Positions 18,231 to 27,975 are shown, counted from the stretch's first letter. The stretch is 64,000 bases of DNA from TMED27 sp050633165 (GCA_050633165.1 JBOEFZ010000002.1:1-64000); one strand, 5' to 3'. Made by a program: numbers and translations. The notes: generated by a model from the letters alone, not told the origin.

Positions 18231-18518
18231 TTATTTTTTCTGACCTTTGAGGTAGGCAATACAGGCTTCGGAATTTTTCTGAACGCGCTGTATTTTTTGC
18301 AAACCATCCCGCATCTCGGATTTAAAGCCGGCGATATTCCCGTCAACATTTTGCAAAAGCTTCTGCAAAACCGCCTCTACATTCGCGCGGGTTGCATCAT
18401 CCAGCATATCCATCTGACCGCTAAGCGCCTCTAAATGCGCCTCAAGATCGGGGAGAGCATAGATTTCCTCTACGCTTTTCCCCTTTATGATCTCAAGAAA
18501 TTGCACTTTATCGCTCAT
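18231..18518 (-). CDS. Small coiled-coil protein in the flagellar operon
   Basis: A 95-residue helical protein between flgE and the FlgN-like gene (12- and 25-bp gaps). Helices about 20-60 and 60-90 have heptad-like hydrophobic spacing. It is soluble, with no signal peptide. Not recognised; position suggests a role in hook or filament assembly. Confidence 0.6.
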   Translation of the reverse strand: MSDKVQFLEIIKGKSVEEIYALPDLEAHLEALSGQMDMLDDATRANVEAVLQKLLQNVDGNIAGFKSEMRDGLQKIQRVQKNSEACIAYLKGQKK

Positions 18519-18530
18519 TACGGCCTAACC

Positions 18531-19934
18531 TTAACGAACCGCTCCAAGAAGCGCATCAAACATCTCGTCAACCGTCGAGACAATCTGCGCCGCCGATGAA
18601 TAGGCTTGTTGTGCAACAATCATCTTGTTGAACTCCTCGGCCTGATCAACGGTTGAAAGCTCAAGCGAGGTCGCGGCAACATTCCCCGCACTTCCCTCAC
18701 CAGGCAAGCCAATCTTGATATTACCGGCGCGCTCATTCTCGTCATAAACCGTACCGCTAACATTATTAAGACCGGCAGGGTTAGGGAACGTCGCAAGTGG
18801 AATTTGATAAATCGGACGACGAACACCGTTATCGAACAACGCCGTAACCAATCCGGTATCATCGATCTCCGCGCCGCTAAGCTGCCCGAAACGCACACCA
18901 TCCTGATCGGCGGTATAATTCTCAATGCCCGGGGAAGAAGCCGTCGAAGCAAACTGCGTATAGCCATCGAACAAATTCTGCGTCCCCATGTCGACTTCAA
19001 ATGTCACATCATCGGCACCTGTCGTTAATGTCAAACCCGTCACACTCACATCAAAAGGCTGCGCGCCGGCTGCTGCTGTACCGCCTGTCCCGTCAAAAAC
19101 GCCAGTACCACTATTCCAGTTACCGGTTTGAATGGTATTAATCGAACCGTCCCCGTTAAAAGTAACAATCTGCGCATTCTGCGTACCACCTGCGACCGTA
19201 TCAATATCAACCGTTCCGGTTGCACCGGAACCCGCACCTAAATTCGTCTGATACGGATCAGCATATTCAATCGCCCATGTATTCACAGCCGTCTTGCGAT
19301 AAGTTTGCTCAACCGTATGGCTAACCCCAAGCGCATCAAAAAACTCATAAGACGTCACAAATTCAGGGCCTGTCGGAAAGGCATAAACATCCGCATCCGA
19401 TGGAAGCGTCCCGATAATATCAATCTCCGTTGTCGTACCGGCAGTACCGCTAATCGTTGCCAGATCGACCGGCTCAAGCGAGTTAAGATCCGTCGCATTC
19501 GCAAGCGTCACATTCCCGTCATCATCGGTACGCTGCGCGAGCAAGATCATCCCCTCGTTATTAACAAGCAAACCATCTTCATCGGTTCTAAAATCACCAT
19601 TCCGCGTAAAGTTAAAGCTAGAGGCCTGCCCCTGCGCATCGCCCGCAACGATAAAAAAACCTTCACCGTTAATCGCTACATTCGTCGCAACACCTGTATT
19701 TTCAATCAAGCCAAGCTCTTCAAGATTTTGCGAAGTCGAGAACGTCACACCGCCCCCAACCTGATTAAGCGAAGAGGCAGCAGAAGAAGAGGTAATAAGA
19801 GATTCAAAAGCAATCGTCCGCTCTTTATACGCCGTGGTATCCGCATTCGCGATATTCTCCGACACGGCCGCGATCGCCGCTGATTGCGCTTTCAATCCTG
19901 ATACAGATGCGTTTAATGCACTTCCTAAACTCAT
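18531..19934 (-). CDS. flgE: Flagellar hook protein FlgE
   Basis: A 467-residue hook subunit. The N-terminal motif SLGSALNASVSGLKAQS and VSENIANADTTAYKER, and the C-terminal EEFNKMIVAQQAYSSAAQIV, are standard for hook/rod proteins. The central part is Thr/Gly/Asp-rich and beta-structured, with a conserved VTSYEFFDALGVSHTVEQTY block near residue 190. FlgD, its scaffolding cap, is encoded immediately upstream. Confidence 0.95.
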   Translation of the reverse strand: MSLGSALNASVSGLKAQSAAIAAVSENIANADTTAYKERTIAFESLITSSSAASSLNQVGGGVTFSTSQNLEELGLIENTGVATNVAINGEGFFIVAGDAQGQASSFNFTRNGDFRTDEDGLLVNNEGMILLAQRTDDDGNVTLANATDLNSLEPVDLATISGTAGTTTEIDIIGTLPSDADVYAFPTGPEFVTSYEFFDALGVSHTVEQTYRKTAVNTWAIEYADPYQTNLGAGSGATGTVDIDTVAGGTQNAQIVTFNGDGSINTIQTGNWNSGTGVFDGTGGTAAAGAQPFDVSVTGLTLTTGADDVTFEVDMGTQNLFDGYTQFASTASSPGIENYTADQDGVRFGQLSGAEIDDTGLVTALFDNGVRRPIYQIPLATFPNPAGLNNVSGTVYDENERAGNIKIGLPGEGSAGNVAATSLELSTVDQAEEFNKMIVAQQAYSSAAQIVSTVDEMFDALLGAVR

Positions 19935-19973
19935 AATATTTCTCCTTTTTCTCTATTTATATGTTCAATTTCA

Positions 19974-20687
19974 TTATGGGGTTGTAGTTGTAGTCGTCGC
20001 TGCCGCCAGCTCCGAAATCTTCAAAACATCATCAAAGCGATAAGACACACCGCCCGCCGTCAAATAATTATTATCGCCATCCGTCCAAACACCATCCACC
20101 TTGGCATACGCACTCACGCGTTGCTCCAAAACCTTGCCATCCGCATCCCGCGCCGCAATCACAATTTCCGCCGGAACACCATTGCTCAAACCATGTGTCG
20201 CCGCATCAAAACTCACATCATGCACCCCGAAACCGGTCGCACCATCTTCGGTGTGAATGATATCGCCATCCTCATTAAGAAACGTAAGATCAACCTCATC
20301 GGCATTCCCCAAAACCTCATAAGACCAACGCGCTTCACCACCTTGAACCGAGGCCGTATTGCTGGACACTTCAACCGTCTCGCCGACATAGCCCAGCATC
20401 GTATTATTCACATTCGACTTCAGATATTCATTCGTCTCCGTCAAATTCGCATTGGTATCAATCCCTTGCTCAAGGATAGAATAGCGCGTTAACTGCGCCG
20501 TATATTCATTCGTATCCATCGGGTCGAGCGGATTTTGATTCTCAAGCTGCGTTAAAAGCAGCAAAAGAAAATCGGTTTTTTGCTTCTGCGCATCCTCTCG
20601 CGCAATCTCGGCCGTCGATTTTGTTTCAATCTCCACCTGATTACTCGCCGCGAGGCTTTGTGTATTTAATGCTGAATAAATCGTCAT
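19974..20687 (-). CDS. flgD: Flagellar hook assembly cap protein FlgD
   Basis: A 237-residue scaffold that caps the growing hook. The signature LLTQLENQNPLDPMD (about residues 42-56) followed by TQLTRYSILEQ is present; the C-terminal half (about 105-200) is the Ig/tudor-like FlgD domain. The C-terminus ends in a run of threonines (ATTTTTTP). First gene of the minus-strand flagellar unit. Confidence 0.93.
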   Translation of the reverse strand: MTIYSALNTQSLAASNQVEIETKSTAEIAREDAQKQKTDFLLLLLTQLENQNPLDPMDTNEYTAQLTRYSILEQGIDTNANLTETNEYLKSNVNNTMLGYVGETVEVSSNTASVQGGEARWSYEVLGNADEVDLTFLNEDGDIIHTEDGATGFGVHDVSFDAATHGLSNGVPAEIVIAARDADGKVLEQRVSAYAKVDGVWTDGDNNYLTAGGVSYRFDDVLKISELAAATTTTTTP

Positions 20688-21020
20688 TTTTATTTCCTTA
20701 TGCCCTTACCACGGATGAGCACAGGAAAGTTGGGCGCAAAAAATAAAAGTTTTTTCAAAAAAGAATCAAAACAAAAAAACGCATATAAAGGTGCACATCT
20801 CCAAAAAGCTAAAAAACTTTTACGCTTCGTTAACCAAATATGTTATAAGATAAATGATGGAAAGGATTTCATCATTCGAAGTTTTTTTCTAAACACTTTA
20901 CAAAGCCAAATTTAACATCGGTTTTATAAAGATCGGGACGATTGGAAACAAAAGTCTCACCCCCCCCCGACAGAAAGTCGGGAAACATATGCAACACGGT
21001 ATTAGAAAAGGAGATCTACT
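20688..21020. promoter_or_regulatory. Divergent flgD/fliC regulatory region
   Basis: A 333-bp AT-rich gap between the leftward flgD unit and rightward fliC. It must carry both promoters. I could not find a convincing sigma-28 or sigma-54 promoter by eye. It contains an A-rich stretch (about 20740-20820), and near fliC a run of eight C leading into a hairpin. Confidence 0.5.
20966..20982 (+). promoter_or_regulatory. Stem-loop in the fliC 5' leader
   Basis: A perfect 6-bp stem, CCCGAC-AGAAA-GTCGGG, ends 38 bp before the fliC ATG and is preceded by a C-run. It lies upstream of the AAGGAG ribosome site. In some alphaproteobacteria the flagellin leader is a target of post-transcriptional control (FlbT/FlaF), so this is a candidate control element; that link is inference. 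Confidence 0.5.
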
Positions 21021-22247
21021 ATGCCTGTTATTTCAACAAACACTGCGGCGAATTCCGCCCTGGTAAACCTAAACCGCAACTCTGCGGCTCAAACCGACTT
21101 CTTAACACAACTTTCAAGTGGTTCACGGATCAACAGCTCTGCTGATGATGCTGCCGGTCTTGCTGTTGCTAGCCAACTTCAAGCCGACATTACATCACTT
21201 GAACAATCCTCAAGAAACGCTTCACAAGGTCAAGCTTTGCTACAGACCGCTGATGGTGCGCTTGCGCGTCAAGGTGACATTCTTCAAAGAATGAAATCAT
21301 TGGCAACGCAGTACAATTCAGGGACAGTGGATGCACAATCCCGTGAATTCATTAATGCGGAATATGAAGAGCTCGTACGTCAGATCGATTTGATTTCCGA
21401 CTCAACGCAGTTCAACGGTTCAACATTAATTGATGGTTCTTATAACCAGAACTTCATCGTGGGTATCGAAGCATCCGATAACGTAAACGTGAACCTAACA
21501 AGCCTTGATACAACTTCAACAGGCTTGAACCTAAGCGCAAATATCGCTTTATCAGACTACAATATCACAACGGCAAACGTTGCACGGACAGATGGCGAAG
21601 ATGTAACAACATCAACAACCATCTCCCAATTAACGGGTGCGTCTGAAATTGCGGCCGGTACGCTTGTGTTTACCGCTGTAGACATTAACGGTGATGGTGA
21701 CACCACTGATGGCGTTGATATTCCTGCACCAACATTAACCGCAATTGCCGGTACTGATACAATTCAGGATGTTTTGGATGAAATTAACGGTATCGTAAAT
21801 GGCGATGGCGATCAGGTCTATGATGCACGTCTTCAAGACGGTCAAGTCATCGTTGATTTGGCCAATGGTGATATCATTGATCCAAATGGTGATGGTGTTG
21901 CAAACGCGGCATTAACACTTGCTGGTGGTGGTGTAATCACATCCACAATCAACAACTTCACAGCAAGCCAAACATTCGACGATCTTCGTGTAATTGACAA
22001 CGCAATCGCTGAATTGTCCCAGGCACGCTCCACAATCGGTGCTTACACTTCCGCGCTTGAGCGTCAGGGTGAAAACATCGTGACACAGATTGAAAACCTC
22101 ACAGCAGCTCAATCTTCAATCACTGATGTGGACATCGCCGAAGCGCAAACAAACTTCACAAATGCGCAGGTTCTAACAGAAGCAGCAACAGCCGCTCTTT
22201 CACAGGCCAACGACATGAAGACATCACTTCTCCAGCTTTTGAGCTAA
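21021..22247 (+). CDS. fliC: Flagellin
   Basis: A 408-residue filament subunit. The N-terminal D0/D1 region (residues about 1-140) contains SSGSRINSSADDAAGLAVA; the C-terminal D0/D1 (about 310-408) ends in QANDMKTSLLQLLS. The centre (about 170-300) is an acidic, Thr/Gly/Asp-rich variable domain. A strong AAGGAG site precedes the ATG and the codon use differs from its neighbours (many T/A-ending codons), as expected for a highly expressed gene. Confidence 0.96.
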   Translation: MPVISTNTAANSALVNLNRNSAAQTDFLTQLSSGSRINSSADDAAGLAVASQLQADITSLEQSSRNASQGQALLQTADGALARQGDILQRMKSLATQYNSGTVDAQSREFINAEYEELVRQIDLISDSTQFNGSTLIDGSYNQNFIVGIEASDNVNVNLTSLDTTSTGLNLSANIALSDYNITTANVARTDGEDVTTSTTISQLTGASEIAAGTLVFTAVDINGDGDTTDGVDIPAPTLTAIAGTDTIQDVLDEINGIVNGDGDQVYDARLQDGQVIVDLANGDIIDPNGDGVANAALTLAGGGVITSTINNFTASQTFDDLRVIDNAIAELSQARSTIGAYTSALERQGENIVTQIENLTAAQSSITDVDIAEAQTNFTNAQVLTEAATAALSQANDMKTSLLQLLS

Positions 22248-22287
22248 TCCTTAAAACTGGCAGAATGTTTGCATAGCATTTATAAGA

Positions 22288-22310
22288 AGGGCGGGGCAAA
22301 GTCCCGCCCT
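22288..22310 (+). terminator. fliC rho-independent terminator
   Basis: A GC-rich 8-bp stem, AGGGCGGG / CCCGCCCT, with a short loop, followed by CTTT, 40 bp after the fliC stop codon. It separates the abundant fliC transcript from fliD. Confidence 0.85.
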
Positions 22311-22333
22311 CTTTACAAGAAGAGTAAAAAACC

Positions 22334-24028
22334 ATGACTTCAGATATTAGCGTAGGAACAGCAGTAACGTCAGGAAGCCGTACGATTTTAAGCGGCACAA
22401 TTTCCGGCCTTGATACAGCGTCACTCATCCAAAACGCCGTCGATTCCAATAACGCCAGCGCGGATCGCCTTGATGTGCGCATCAATGAAAACCAAACCGA
22501 AATCGACGCCTACCAAGAATTTTTCGGCCTTGCCAATAACGTGCAAACGGCTCTTAACACCCTTAAAAGCAGCACCAGCGTCGCCAGCGACAGCACGAGC
22601 GTCTTTGACCAACGCACCGCCAACCTCACCTCCACCGGCGCCGAAGCCACCGGATTGTTGGACATTTCCATTAATGAGGGCGCACCACAAGGCACGTATC
22701 AAATCGTCGTCAACCAAAAGGCAGAAGCCTTCTCCACATCCAGCACAAGCACAAGCGACAAAGATGCCGCCATGGGACTTGTCGGAAATTTCGACATAGG
22801 TCTTGACGGGTTCACCGCCACAACAATCGACATAACCGCAACAGATTCCCTTCAGGATCTTGCCGATGCAATCAACGCCGACACGGAAAATTCCGGTGTT
22901 TCCGCTTCTATTTTGCAAGTCAGCGAAACTGATTTTCAAATTATCATCACCGGAACACAAACCAACACCGCCATGAGCGTCACCACCAACAACGGTAACG
23001 TCCTGCAAAATATGGGTATCGTTGATGTTGGCGATGTTTTCGAAGTCGGACAAATCATTCAAAACGAACAAGAAGCACAAATCACCTTTGATGGCACACC
23101 CATCACCCGCGATGACAACACCTTTGATGACCTCATCACCGGCATCGAATTTGACATTCGCGCTTCCGACCCCGCCAGCACAATTACAATCGACGTCAAT
23201 AACGACGTTGCCTCCGCCAAAACGGAAATCGAATCCTTTCTCGAATCCTTCAACGCTTTACGGGATTTCATCATCCAAAACCAACAGGTCAACACCGATG
23301 GTACAATTCCCGAAGAAGCCGTACTTTTTGGCGATAATCTACTCGGCACACTATCTAATTCAATATTCAACATCATCAACACCTTCCGCAGCAATAACGG
23401 CAATGTCACAACCTTTGCAGATCTCGGCATTGGCTTTGATGACAATAACCGCCTCATCCTTGAAAACCCTACAACACTCGATGATGCACTCCTCAACGAT
23501 TTCACCGACATACAAAATTTCTTCCGTACCGAATTTACCATCGATGACTCCAACCTCGGCGTAATTGCCAATACAAGCACACAAGAAAGCATCGAACTCG
23601 AGCTCGACATCGTCATGAACCTTGACGGCTCAATTGCCTCCGCAAGCGGCGGCGGAACAGCCTTCATCATCAACGGAACAAGCATAACCGCACCCAGTGG
23701 CTCCATCTATGAAGGCATCACCTTCGCCTATGTCGGGGACAACGATGCCACAATCTCTATCTCGATGCAGGCCGGCATTGCCGACCGCCTCAACAATGCC
23801 ATCGAAGGATATACAAACCCCACAACTGGCCTCATTCAAAATGAAATTGACACCATCACCTCAACCAATGAAGATCTAACCGAAGAAGCCGAGGAAATCC
23901 GCACACGCGGCGAAGAAATCCGCGAACGGGAAATTTCCCGCTATTCAGATCTCGAAGCCGCCCTCGCCCGCGCCGAAAGCTTGCGCCGCACACTCACCGC
24001 GCTTCTCGGCCTTGATAACGATAACTAA
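22334..24028 (+). CDS. fliD: Flagellar filament cap protein FliD (HAP2)
   Basis: A 564-residue cap protein. The N-terminal FliD motif ISGLDTASLIQNAVDSN (about residues 20-36) and coiled start are followed by variable beta-rich domains. The C-terminal FliD domain (about 320-560) contains LGIGFDDNNRLILEN and ends in a long charged coiled coil (EDLTEEAEEIRTRGEEIRE). fliS follows after 14 bp. Confidence 0.93.
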   Translation: MTSDISVGTAVTSGSRTILSGTISGLDTASLIQNAVDSNNASADRLDVRINENQTEIDAYQEFFGLANNVQTALNTLKSSTSVASDSTSVFDQRTANLTSTGAEATGLLDISINEGAPQGTYQIVVNQKAEAFSTSSTSTSDKDAAMGLVGNFDIGLDGFTATTIDITATDSLQDLADAINADTENSGVSASILQVSETDFQIIITGTQTNTAMSVTTNNGNVLQNMGIVDVGDVFEVGQIIQNEQEAQITFDGTPITRDDNTFDDLITGIEFDIRASDPASTITIDVNNDVASAKTEIESFLESFNALRDFIIQNQQVNTDGTIPEEAVLFGDNLLGTLSNSIFNIINTFRSNNGNVTTFADLGIGFDDNNRLILENPTTLDDALLNDFTDIQNFFRTEFTIDDSNLGVIANTSTQESIELELDIVMNLDGSIASASGGGTAFIINGTSITAPSGSIYEGITFAYVGDNDATISISMQAGIADRLNNAIEGYTNPTTGLIQNEIDTITSTNEDLTEEAEEIRTRGEEIREREISRYSDLEAALARAESLRRTLTALLGLDNDN

Positions 24029-24042
24029 AGGAACTGATTAAA

Positions 24043-24438
24043 ATGGTTGAACACCAAAACGCATCTAGCGCCTACCGCACCGCATACGAAACCAACATGA
24101 GCGGCATGGAAATCGTTGCCGAGCTATATAAAGGCATCATCAAAAACCTCGAAGAAGCCAAACGCCATTATAAGGCCGAAAAGCTGGACGAAATGTGCAA
24201 TGTGAATGAGAAAACCAACAAAATCCTCATTGCCCTGCAATCGCATTTAAACATGGAAGAAGGCGGCGAAGCCTCGCAATTCCTCAATACATTTTACAAT
24301 GGCATTTTCGCCAAACTCACCCGCATCCTGTCCAATGACGACGTGGTCGCGGCCTATGACGAGATTATCGAAAACGTCAAACCGGTCTACAAAATCTGGT
24401 GCGAACACGCCGCCAATCAGGCTAAGCCAGCCTCTTAA
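24043..24438 (+). CDS. fliS: Flagellin-specific export chaperone FliS
   Basis: A 131-residue four-helix chaperone that holds flagellin unpolymerised before export. The N-terminal SAYRTAYETNMSGMEIVAELYKG is typical, followed by helices with FLNTFYNGIFAKL. It is directly downstream of fliD. The next intergenic region holds a long palindrome. Confidence 0.9.
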   Translation: MVEHQNASSAYRTAYETNMSGMEIVAELYKGIIKNLEEAKRHYKAEKLDEMCNVNEKTNKILIALQSHLNMEEGGEASQFLNTFYNGIFAKLTRILSNDDVVAAYDEIIENVKPVYKIWCEHAANQAKPAS

Positions 24439-24449
24439 TCAACAAATCC

Positions 24450-24591
24450 TCAGGCTGTTGTTAATACAAAGAAATGCGGCGAAAATGACGGTTTTCGAGA
24501 ACCGGCGCGCAGCATACATTGAGTACGTAAGCACCGGAAGCGCAGACAACCGTTATTTGCAGCTCATTTATCAAAATTAACAACAGCCTGA
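24450..24591. repeat. 142-bp palindromic intergenic element with 16-bp perfect ends
   Basis: The terminal arms TCAGGCTGTTGTTAAT / ATTAACAACAGCCTGA are perfectly inverted. The interior is also an imperfect palindrome (AAATG, ACGGTT and ACCGG blocks mirror each other) around a centre near CATACATTGAGTACG. It lies just after fliS, with no ORF. Its core (GCGCGCAGCATAC...GTACGTAAG) resembles the core of the element at 12413-12518. Confidence 0.7.
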
Positions 24592-24601
24592 AAAAACTGG
24601 C

Positions 24602-24662
24602 ACTCCACTTGCAGTGTTAAAGCGCGAGAGGGCTACAAAAAACATAGCCGTTTGGAGTAGCC
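24602..24662 (+). promoter_or_regulatory. Structured leader before the sigma factor gene
   Basis: Several overlapping stems: GGCTA / TAGCC (24631-24649), an alternative pairing GGCTAC / GTAGCC (24631-24662), and ACTCCA / TGGAGT across the region. These alternative folds end 5 bp before the sigma-factor ATG and could hide its ribosome site (GGAGTAGCC). No known riboswitch class is recognised. Confidence 0.4.
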
Positions 24663-24666
24663 AAAA

Positions 24667-25299
24667 GTGATAAACAAAAAAACAATTATAAATCAAAGCG
24701 TTGAAAATGCTGCCATAACGCAGCAGCTCAAAGACTTCAGCACATCCGTCACCGACGAAGCCCTCATCACCCTCATCCTCGGCAAAGGCGATCGCAAGGC
24801 ATATAATATCCTCGTCCAACGCTACCTCAAAAAAATCTGGCGGCTTGCTATGTCCGTCCTCAAAAACGAAGCCGAGGCCGAGGATGCGGTGCAGGACGTC
24901 TTCCTCTCCCTCATGAAATCTTTGGAGAAATTCGACCTGAATGGCGGGGCAAAATTTTCCACATGGATCTACCGCGTATCCTTAAACAAATGCATCGATT
25001 TAAAACGTAAACGCAAACCCATCGACACCGCCGCGCCGAGCGAGGATTTAGCGTGCGAAGAAAAATCTGCCTACCACAAAACATTGAACAACCAGCTTTC
25101 CAGCAAACTTAAAAATGTCATGCAAAGCCTCCCCGAAGGGCAAAAAGACGCGCTCAAACTCTATTATTTCGAAGAAAAATCGGTCAATGAGATTTGCGCG
25201 CAATTAAGCAAAAGCGAAGAAAGCATCCGCTCCCTCCTCAAACGCGGCAAAGCGGGCCTCAAGGAAAAGCTCGAAACCTCCCGCCAGACATGGATATAG
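24667..25299 (+). CDS. ECF-type RNA polymerase sigma factor
   Basis: A 210-residue sigma-70 family protein with only regions 2 and 4. Region 2 covers about residues 45-120 (YLKKIWRLAMSVLKNEAEAED, then FSTWIYRVSLNKCIDLKRK); region 4 covers about 145-200 (LPEGQKDALKLYYFEEKS, then SEESIRSLLKRGKAGLKEK). No anti-sigma gene is adjacent: upstream is fliS plus a palindrome, downstream (41 bp) an RND efflux operon, which may be co-transcribed or under its control. Confidence 0.88.
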   Translation: MINKKTIINQSVENAAITQQLKDFSTSVTDEALITLILGKGDRKAYNILVQRYLKKIWRLAMSVLKNEAEAEDAVQDVFLSLMKSLEKFDLNGGAKFSTWIYRVSLNKCIDLKRKRKPIDTAAPSEDLACEEKSAYHKTLNNQLSSKLKNVMQSLPEGQKDALKLYYFEEKSVNEICAQLSKSEESIRSLLKRGKAGLKEKLETSRQTWI

Positions 25300-25339
25300 C
25301 TTTAAAAACTGAGCACATTATGATAAGCGTAGCTCTATC

Positions 25340-26809
25340 ATGATGAAAAATTTCCTTACAATTTCCGTCGCATCTCTCCTACTTTCCGCATGCTCCCTTG
25401 GTCCGGAATATGAACGCAGCAATTTCATCACAAACCCCGATGCGAAATACATACAGGCCGAAGGCCTCCTCACCGCCCCACAAACCCATTCCATCAGCAC
25501 ATGGTGGAGCCGAATTAACGACCCGCTGCTGAGCCAATATGTCGATCAACTCCTCCTCGATAACCTCGCGCTCCAAGCCTCCGCCGAACGCATCATACAA
25601 GCCCGCGAAACCCTAAACATAACAAACGGCGACTTCGCCCCCCAAATCAGCGGCACAGCCAGCGCAGGGCGCAGCTTCACCCCAAACGCCACAACAAATA
25701 ACCGCAGCTACACCAATGCTTATAATTTGGGCGCAGATGTCTCATGGCAAATTGACCTCTTCGGCAAAATCCGTAAAAGCGCGGAGAATAACGAAGCCCA
25801 ATTCCTCGCCACACAATATGACCGCGAAGCCCTAACCCACAGCCTCATCGCCGACCTCGTCAATCGCCGCGTTGCAGTCGCCGCCAATAAGCGCCGCTAT
25901 ACGCTTGCCAAAAAGAATGCAGAAAATCGGAAAACTACCCTTGATGTCGTACAACGCCGCTATGATCTGGGCGTAAAGGAAACGGGCGCAACTGACCTCT
26001 ACCTCGCGCGTGAAAAATACACCACCACCCGCGCCGATGTCCCGCGTTTCGAACGTGCCATGCTTGACGAGGCCTATAATCTCGACACGCTCCTTGGTCA
26101 AACGCCGGGCAGCACACGTCCCGATCTCCATAATTTCACAATGCTGCCCGAGCCATTAGATATCACAACATGCCTCCCTGCCGATCTCCTCGATCGTCGC
26201 CCCGACCTCCTCGCCGCCGAGCTTCGTACCAAGGCCGCAAACGCCAATATCGGCGTTGCCATCGCTGACCTCTACCCCGCTCTTAACCTCACCGGAGGCC
26301 TTGGATTTACAGGCGATAGCGGCGCAAATTTCTTCTCCGCCGAACAACTCGCCGGATCAATCCTATCCTCCATCACAACACGCTTGTTTGAGGGGGGAAA
26401 GCTCCGCGCCAATATACGCTTGCGTGAATCCGAAGCCCGCGAGCAAGCCGCCATCTACGCCGAAAATATCCTCAACGCCTTCCGCGAAGTTGAAAGCGCC
26501 CTGCTCAATGATCATAATCTAAGCCAAGAATTAAAACAGCTTAAGGCCTCTGCCGAGGCACTGGCCAAGGCCGAAGAAATCGCGCAAGAACGCTACATCC
26601 TCGGCGTAATCAACCTCGACACCTTCCTTGATACGCAAAGCCGCCATTACACCGCGCAGCAAGCCCTCATCACCAAAGAGCAAGAACGCTGGGCCGCGCG
26701 CATCGCGCTCTACCTCGCCCTTGGCGGTGATTGGTTCAACGCCACCAATAATAGCTGCGAAACACAAACACCCCAAAATACCCCCGACGACATAACGGAA
26801 GAAACATGA
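25340..26809 (+). CDS. RND efflux outer membrane lipoprotein (NodT family)
   Basis: A 489-residue outer membrane channel component. The lipobox LLLSACSLGPEY makes Cys18-20 the likely lipid anchor. Two OEP-type repeats follow, each with long periplasmic helices. GVKETGATDLYLAREKY and GVINLDTFLDTQSRHY are the paired conserved segments. It is the first gene of a three-gene efflux operon and its stop overlaps the start of the adaptor gene by 4 bp. Confidence 0.92.
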   Translation: MMKNFLTISVASLLLSACSLGPEYERSNFITNPDAKYIQAEGLLTAPQTHSISTWWSRINDPLLSQYVDQLLLDNLALQASAERIIQARETLNITNGDFAPQISGTASAGRSFTPNATTNNRSYTNAYNLGADVSWQIDLFGKIRKSAENNEAQFLATQYDREALTHSLIADLVNRRVAVAANKRRYTLAKKNAENRKTTLDVVQRRYDLGVKETGATDLYLAREKYTTTRADVPRFERAMLDEAYNLDTLLGQTPGSTRPDLHNFTMLPEPLDITTCLPADLLDRRPDLLAAELRTKAANANIGVAIADLYPALNLTGGLGFTGDSGANFFSAEQLAGSILSSITTRLFEGGKLRANIRLRESEAREQAAIYAENILNAFREVESALLNDHNLSQELKQLKASAEALAKAEEIAQERYILGVINLDTFLDTQSRHYTAQQALITKEQERWAARIALYLALGGDWFNATNNSCETQTPQNTPDDITEET

Positions 26810-27972
26810 CCGATATACCTCCATCACAAACCCCCACCTCAAAAAGCAATATTATCATTGGTATAATACAGCTCGGCATTGTCATCGCCTTTATTGTCGC
26901 CTCTATTCTGATTTCAACGGCGCTCGGTAATAAAAAGATCCAAAACGGGCAACAAAATGTAACCACCGAACGCGCCCTCATCGTCAATACCGCCAATGTA
27001 TTCCCGCGCAGCCACCGCATCACCTTCACCGCCAATGGCACGGTAAAGGCACGTGGTGAAGCGCAGGTCACCCCGCAAATTAACGGCAAAGTAATCAAAA
27101 TAAGCGATAATTTTTTCGCTGGTGGTACGTTCGAAAAAGGCGAAACGCTATTTGAAATCGAACCCATTGATTTCCGCCTTCAAATCGACACTCTAAAGGC
27201 GCAAGTCGCACAGGCGCAAACTGTTCTTAACCAAGAAGAAGCGCAGCGCAGTGCCGCCCTCGCCGAATGGAAAATGTTTAACCCCAACAAACCACCTTCC
27301 GCGCTCGTCGCGCGCGAACCGCAAATTGCCGAAGCCCGCGCGGGGTTGCGTGCTGCCAAAGCTCAACTCCAAACCGCCCGTCTTGACCTCGCCCGCACAA
27401 AAGTCTCCATGCCCTTCGCCGGAAAAACCCTCTCCAGCACATTGGAAATCGGGCAATTCGTCACAGCAGGGCAAAGTTACGGCAGCGTATTCGACCCATC
27501 CGCATTAGAGGTTCAAACAACCCTCAATGACCAACAGCGCGCATGGCTACAAAGCGATGATACAGGCGCAATCACAATCACAACAGGGCAAGGCGAAAAC
27601 GCCAAAACCTATAACGGAATTTTAAAACGTGACGCCGCAAATCTGGACACCCAAACCCGTTTCGCCAGCGTTACGATCGGATTTGAGGAAACGCCGACCA
27701 ATATCCTGCCCGGAACATTTGTGAATATAAACATCACAGGACCGGCACAAAACGGCCTTACCGAAATCCCTGCCAATGCCGTTCAAAATGGCGGCGTAGT
27801 GTGGGAGGTGCTCGCCGATAACACGTTAAACGCCCTCACCCCTCAAATCGTTGTCACCCGTGAAAAAACAGTCTTGGTTAAGGGCATCACCGCCCCCAAA
27901 ACCATCGTCACCGGAAAATTAAACGGCGCAACCACCGGCACAAAAGTCCGTTTCGATAGCGAGGCCAAATAA
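26806..27972 (+). CDS. RND efflux periplasmic adaptor (membrane fusion) protein
   Basis: A 388-residue adaptor. An N-terminal membrane segment (about 18-42) is followed by a lipoyl/barrel-sandwich half (about 68-115, GTVKARGEAQVTPQINGKV), a coiled-coil hairpin (about 130-195), the second lipoyl half and a beta-barrel domain. It connects the permease to the outer membrane channel. ATGA overlap with the upstream gene indicates coupling. Confidence 0.92.
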   Translation: MTDIPPSQTPTSKSNIIIGIIQLGIVIAFIVASILISTALGNKKIQNGQQNVTTERALIVNTANVFPRSHRITFTANGTVKARGEAQVTPQINGKVIKISDNFFAGGTFEKGETLFEIEPIDFRLQIDTLKAQVAQAQTVLNQEEAQRSAALAEWKMFNPNKPPSALVAREPQIAEARAGLRAAKAQLQTARLDLARTKVSMPFAGKTLSSTLEIGQFVTAGQSYGSVFDPSALEVQTTLNDQQRAWLQSDDTGAITITTGQGENAKTYNGILKRDAANLDTQTRFASVTIGFEETPTNILPGTFVNINITGPAQNGLTEIPANAVQNGGVVWEVLADNTLNALTPQIVVTREKTVLVKGITAPKTIVTGKLNGATTGTKVRFDSEAK

Positions 27973-27975
27973 GAC

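Noticed and set aside
20780..20940. Sigma-28 or sigma-54 promoter for fliC
   Set aside because: No GCCGATAA-type or GG-N10-GC element at acceptable spacing could be found by eye.
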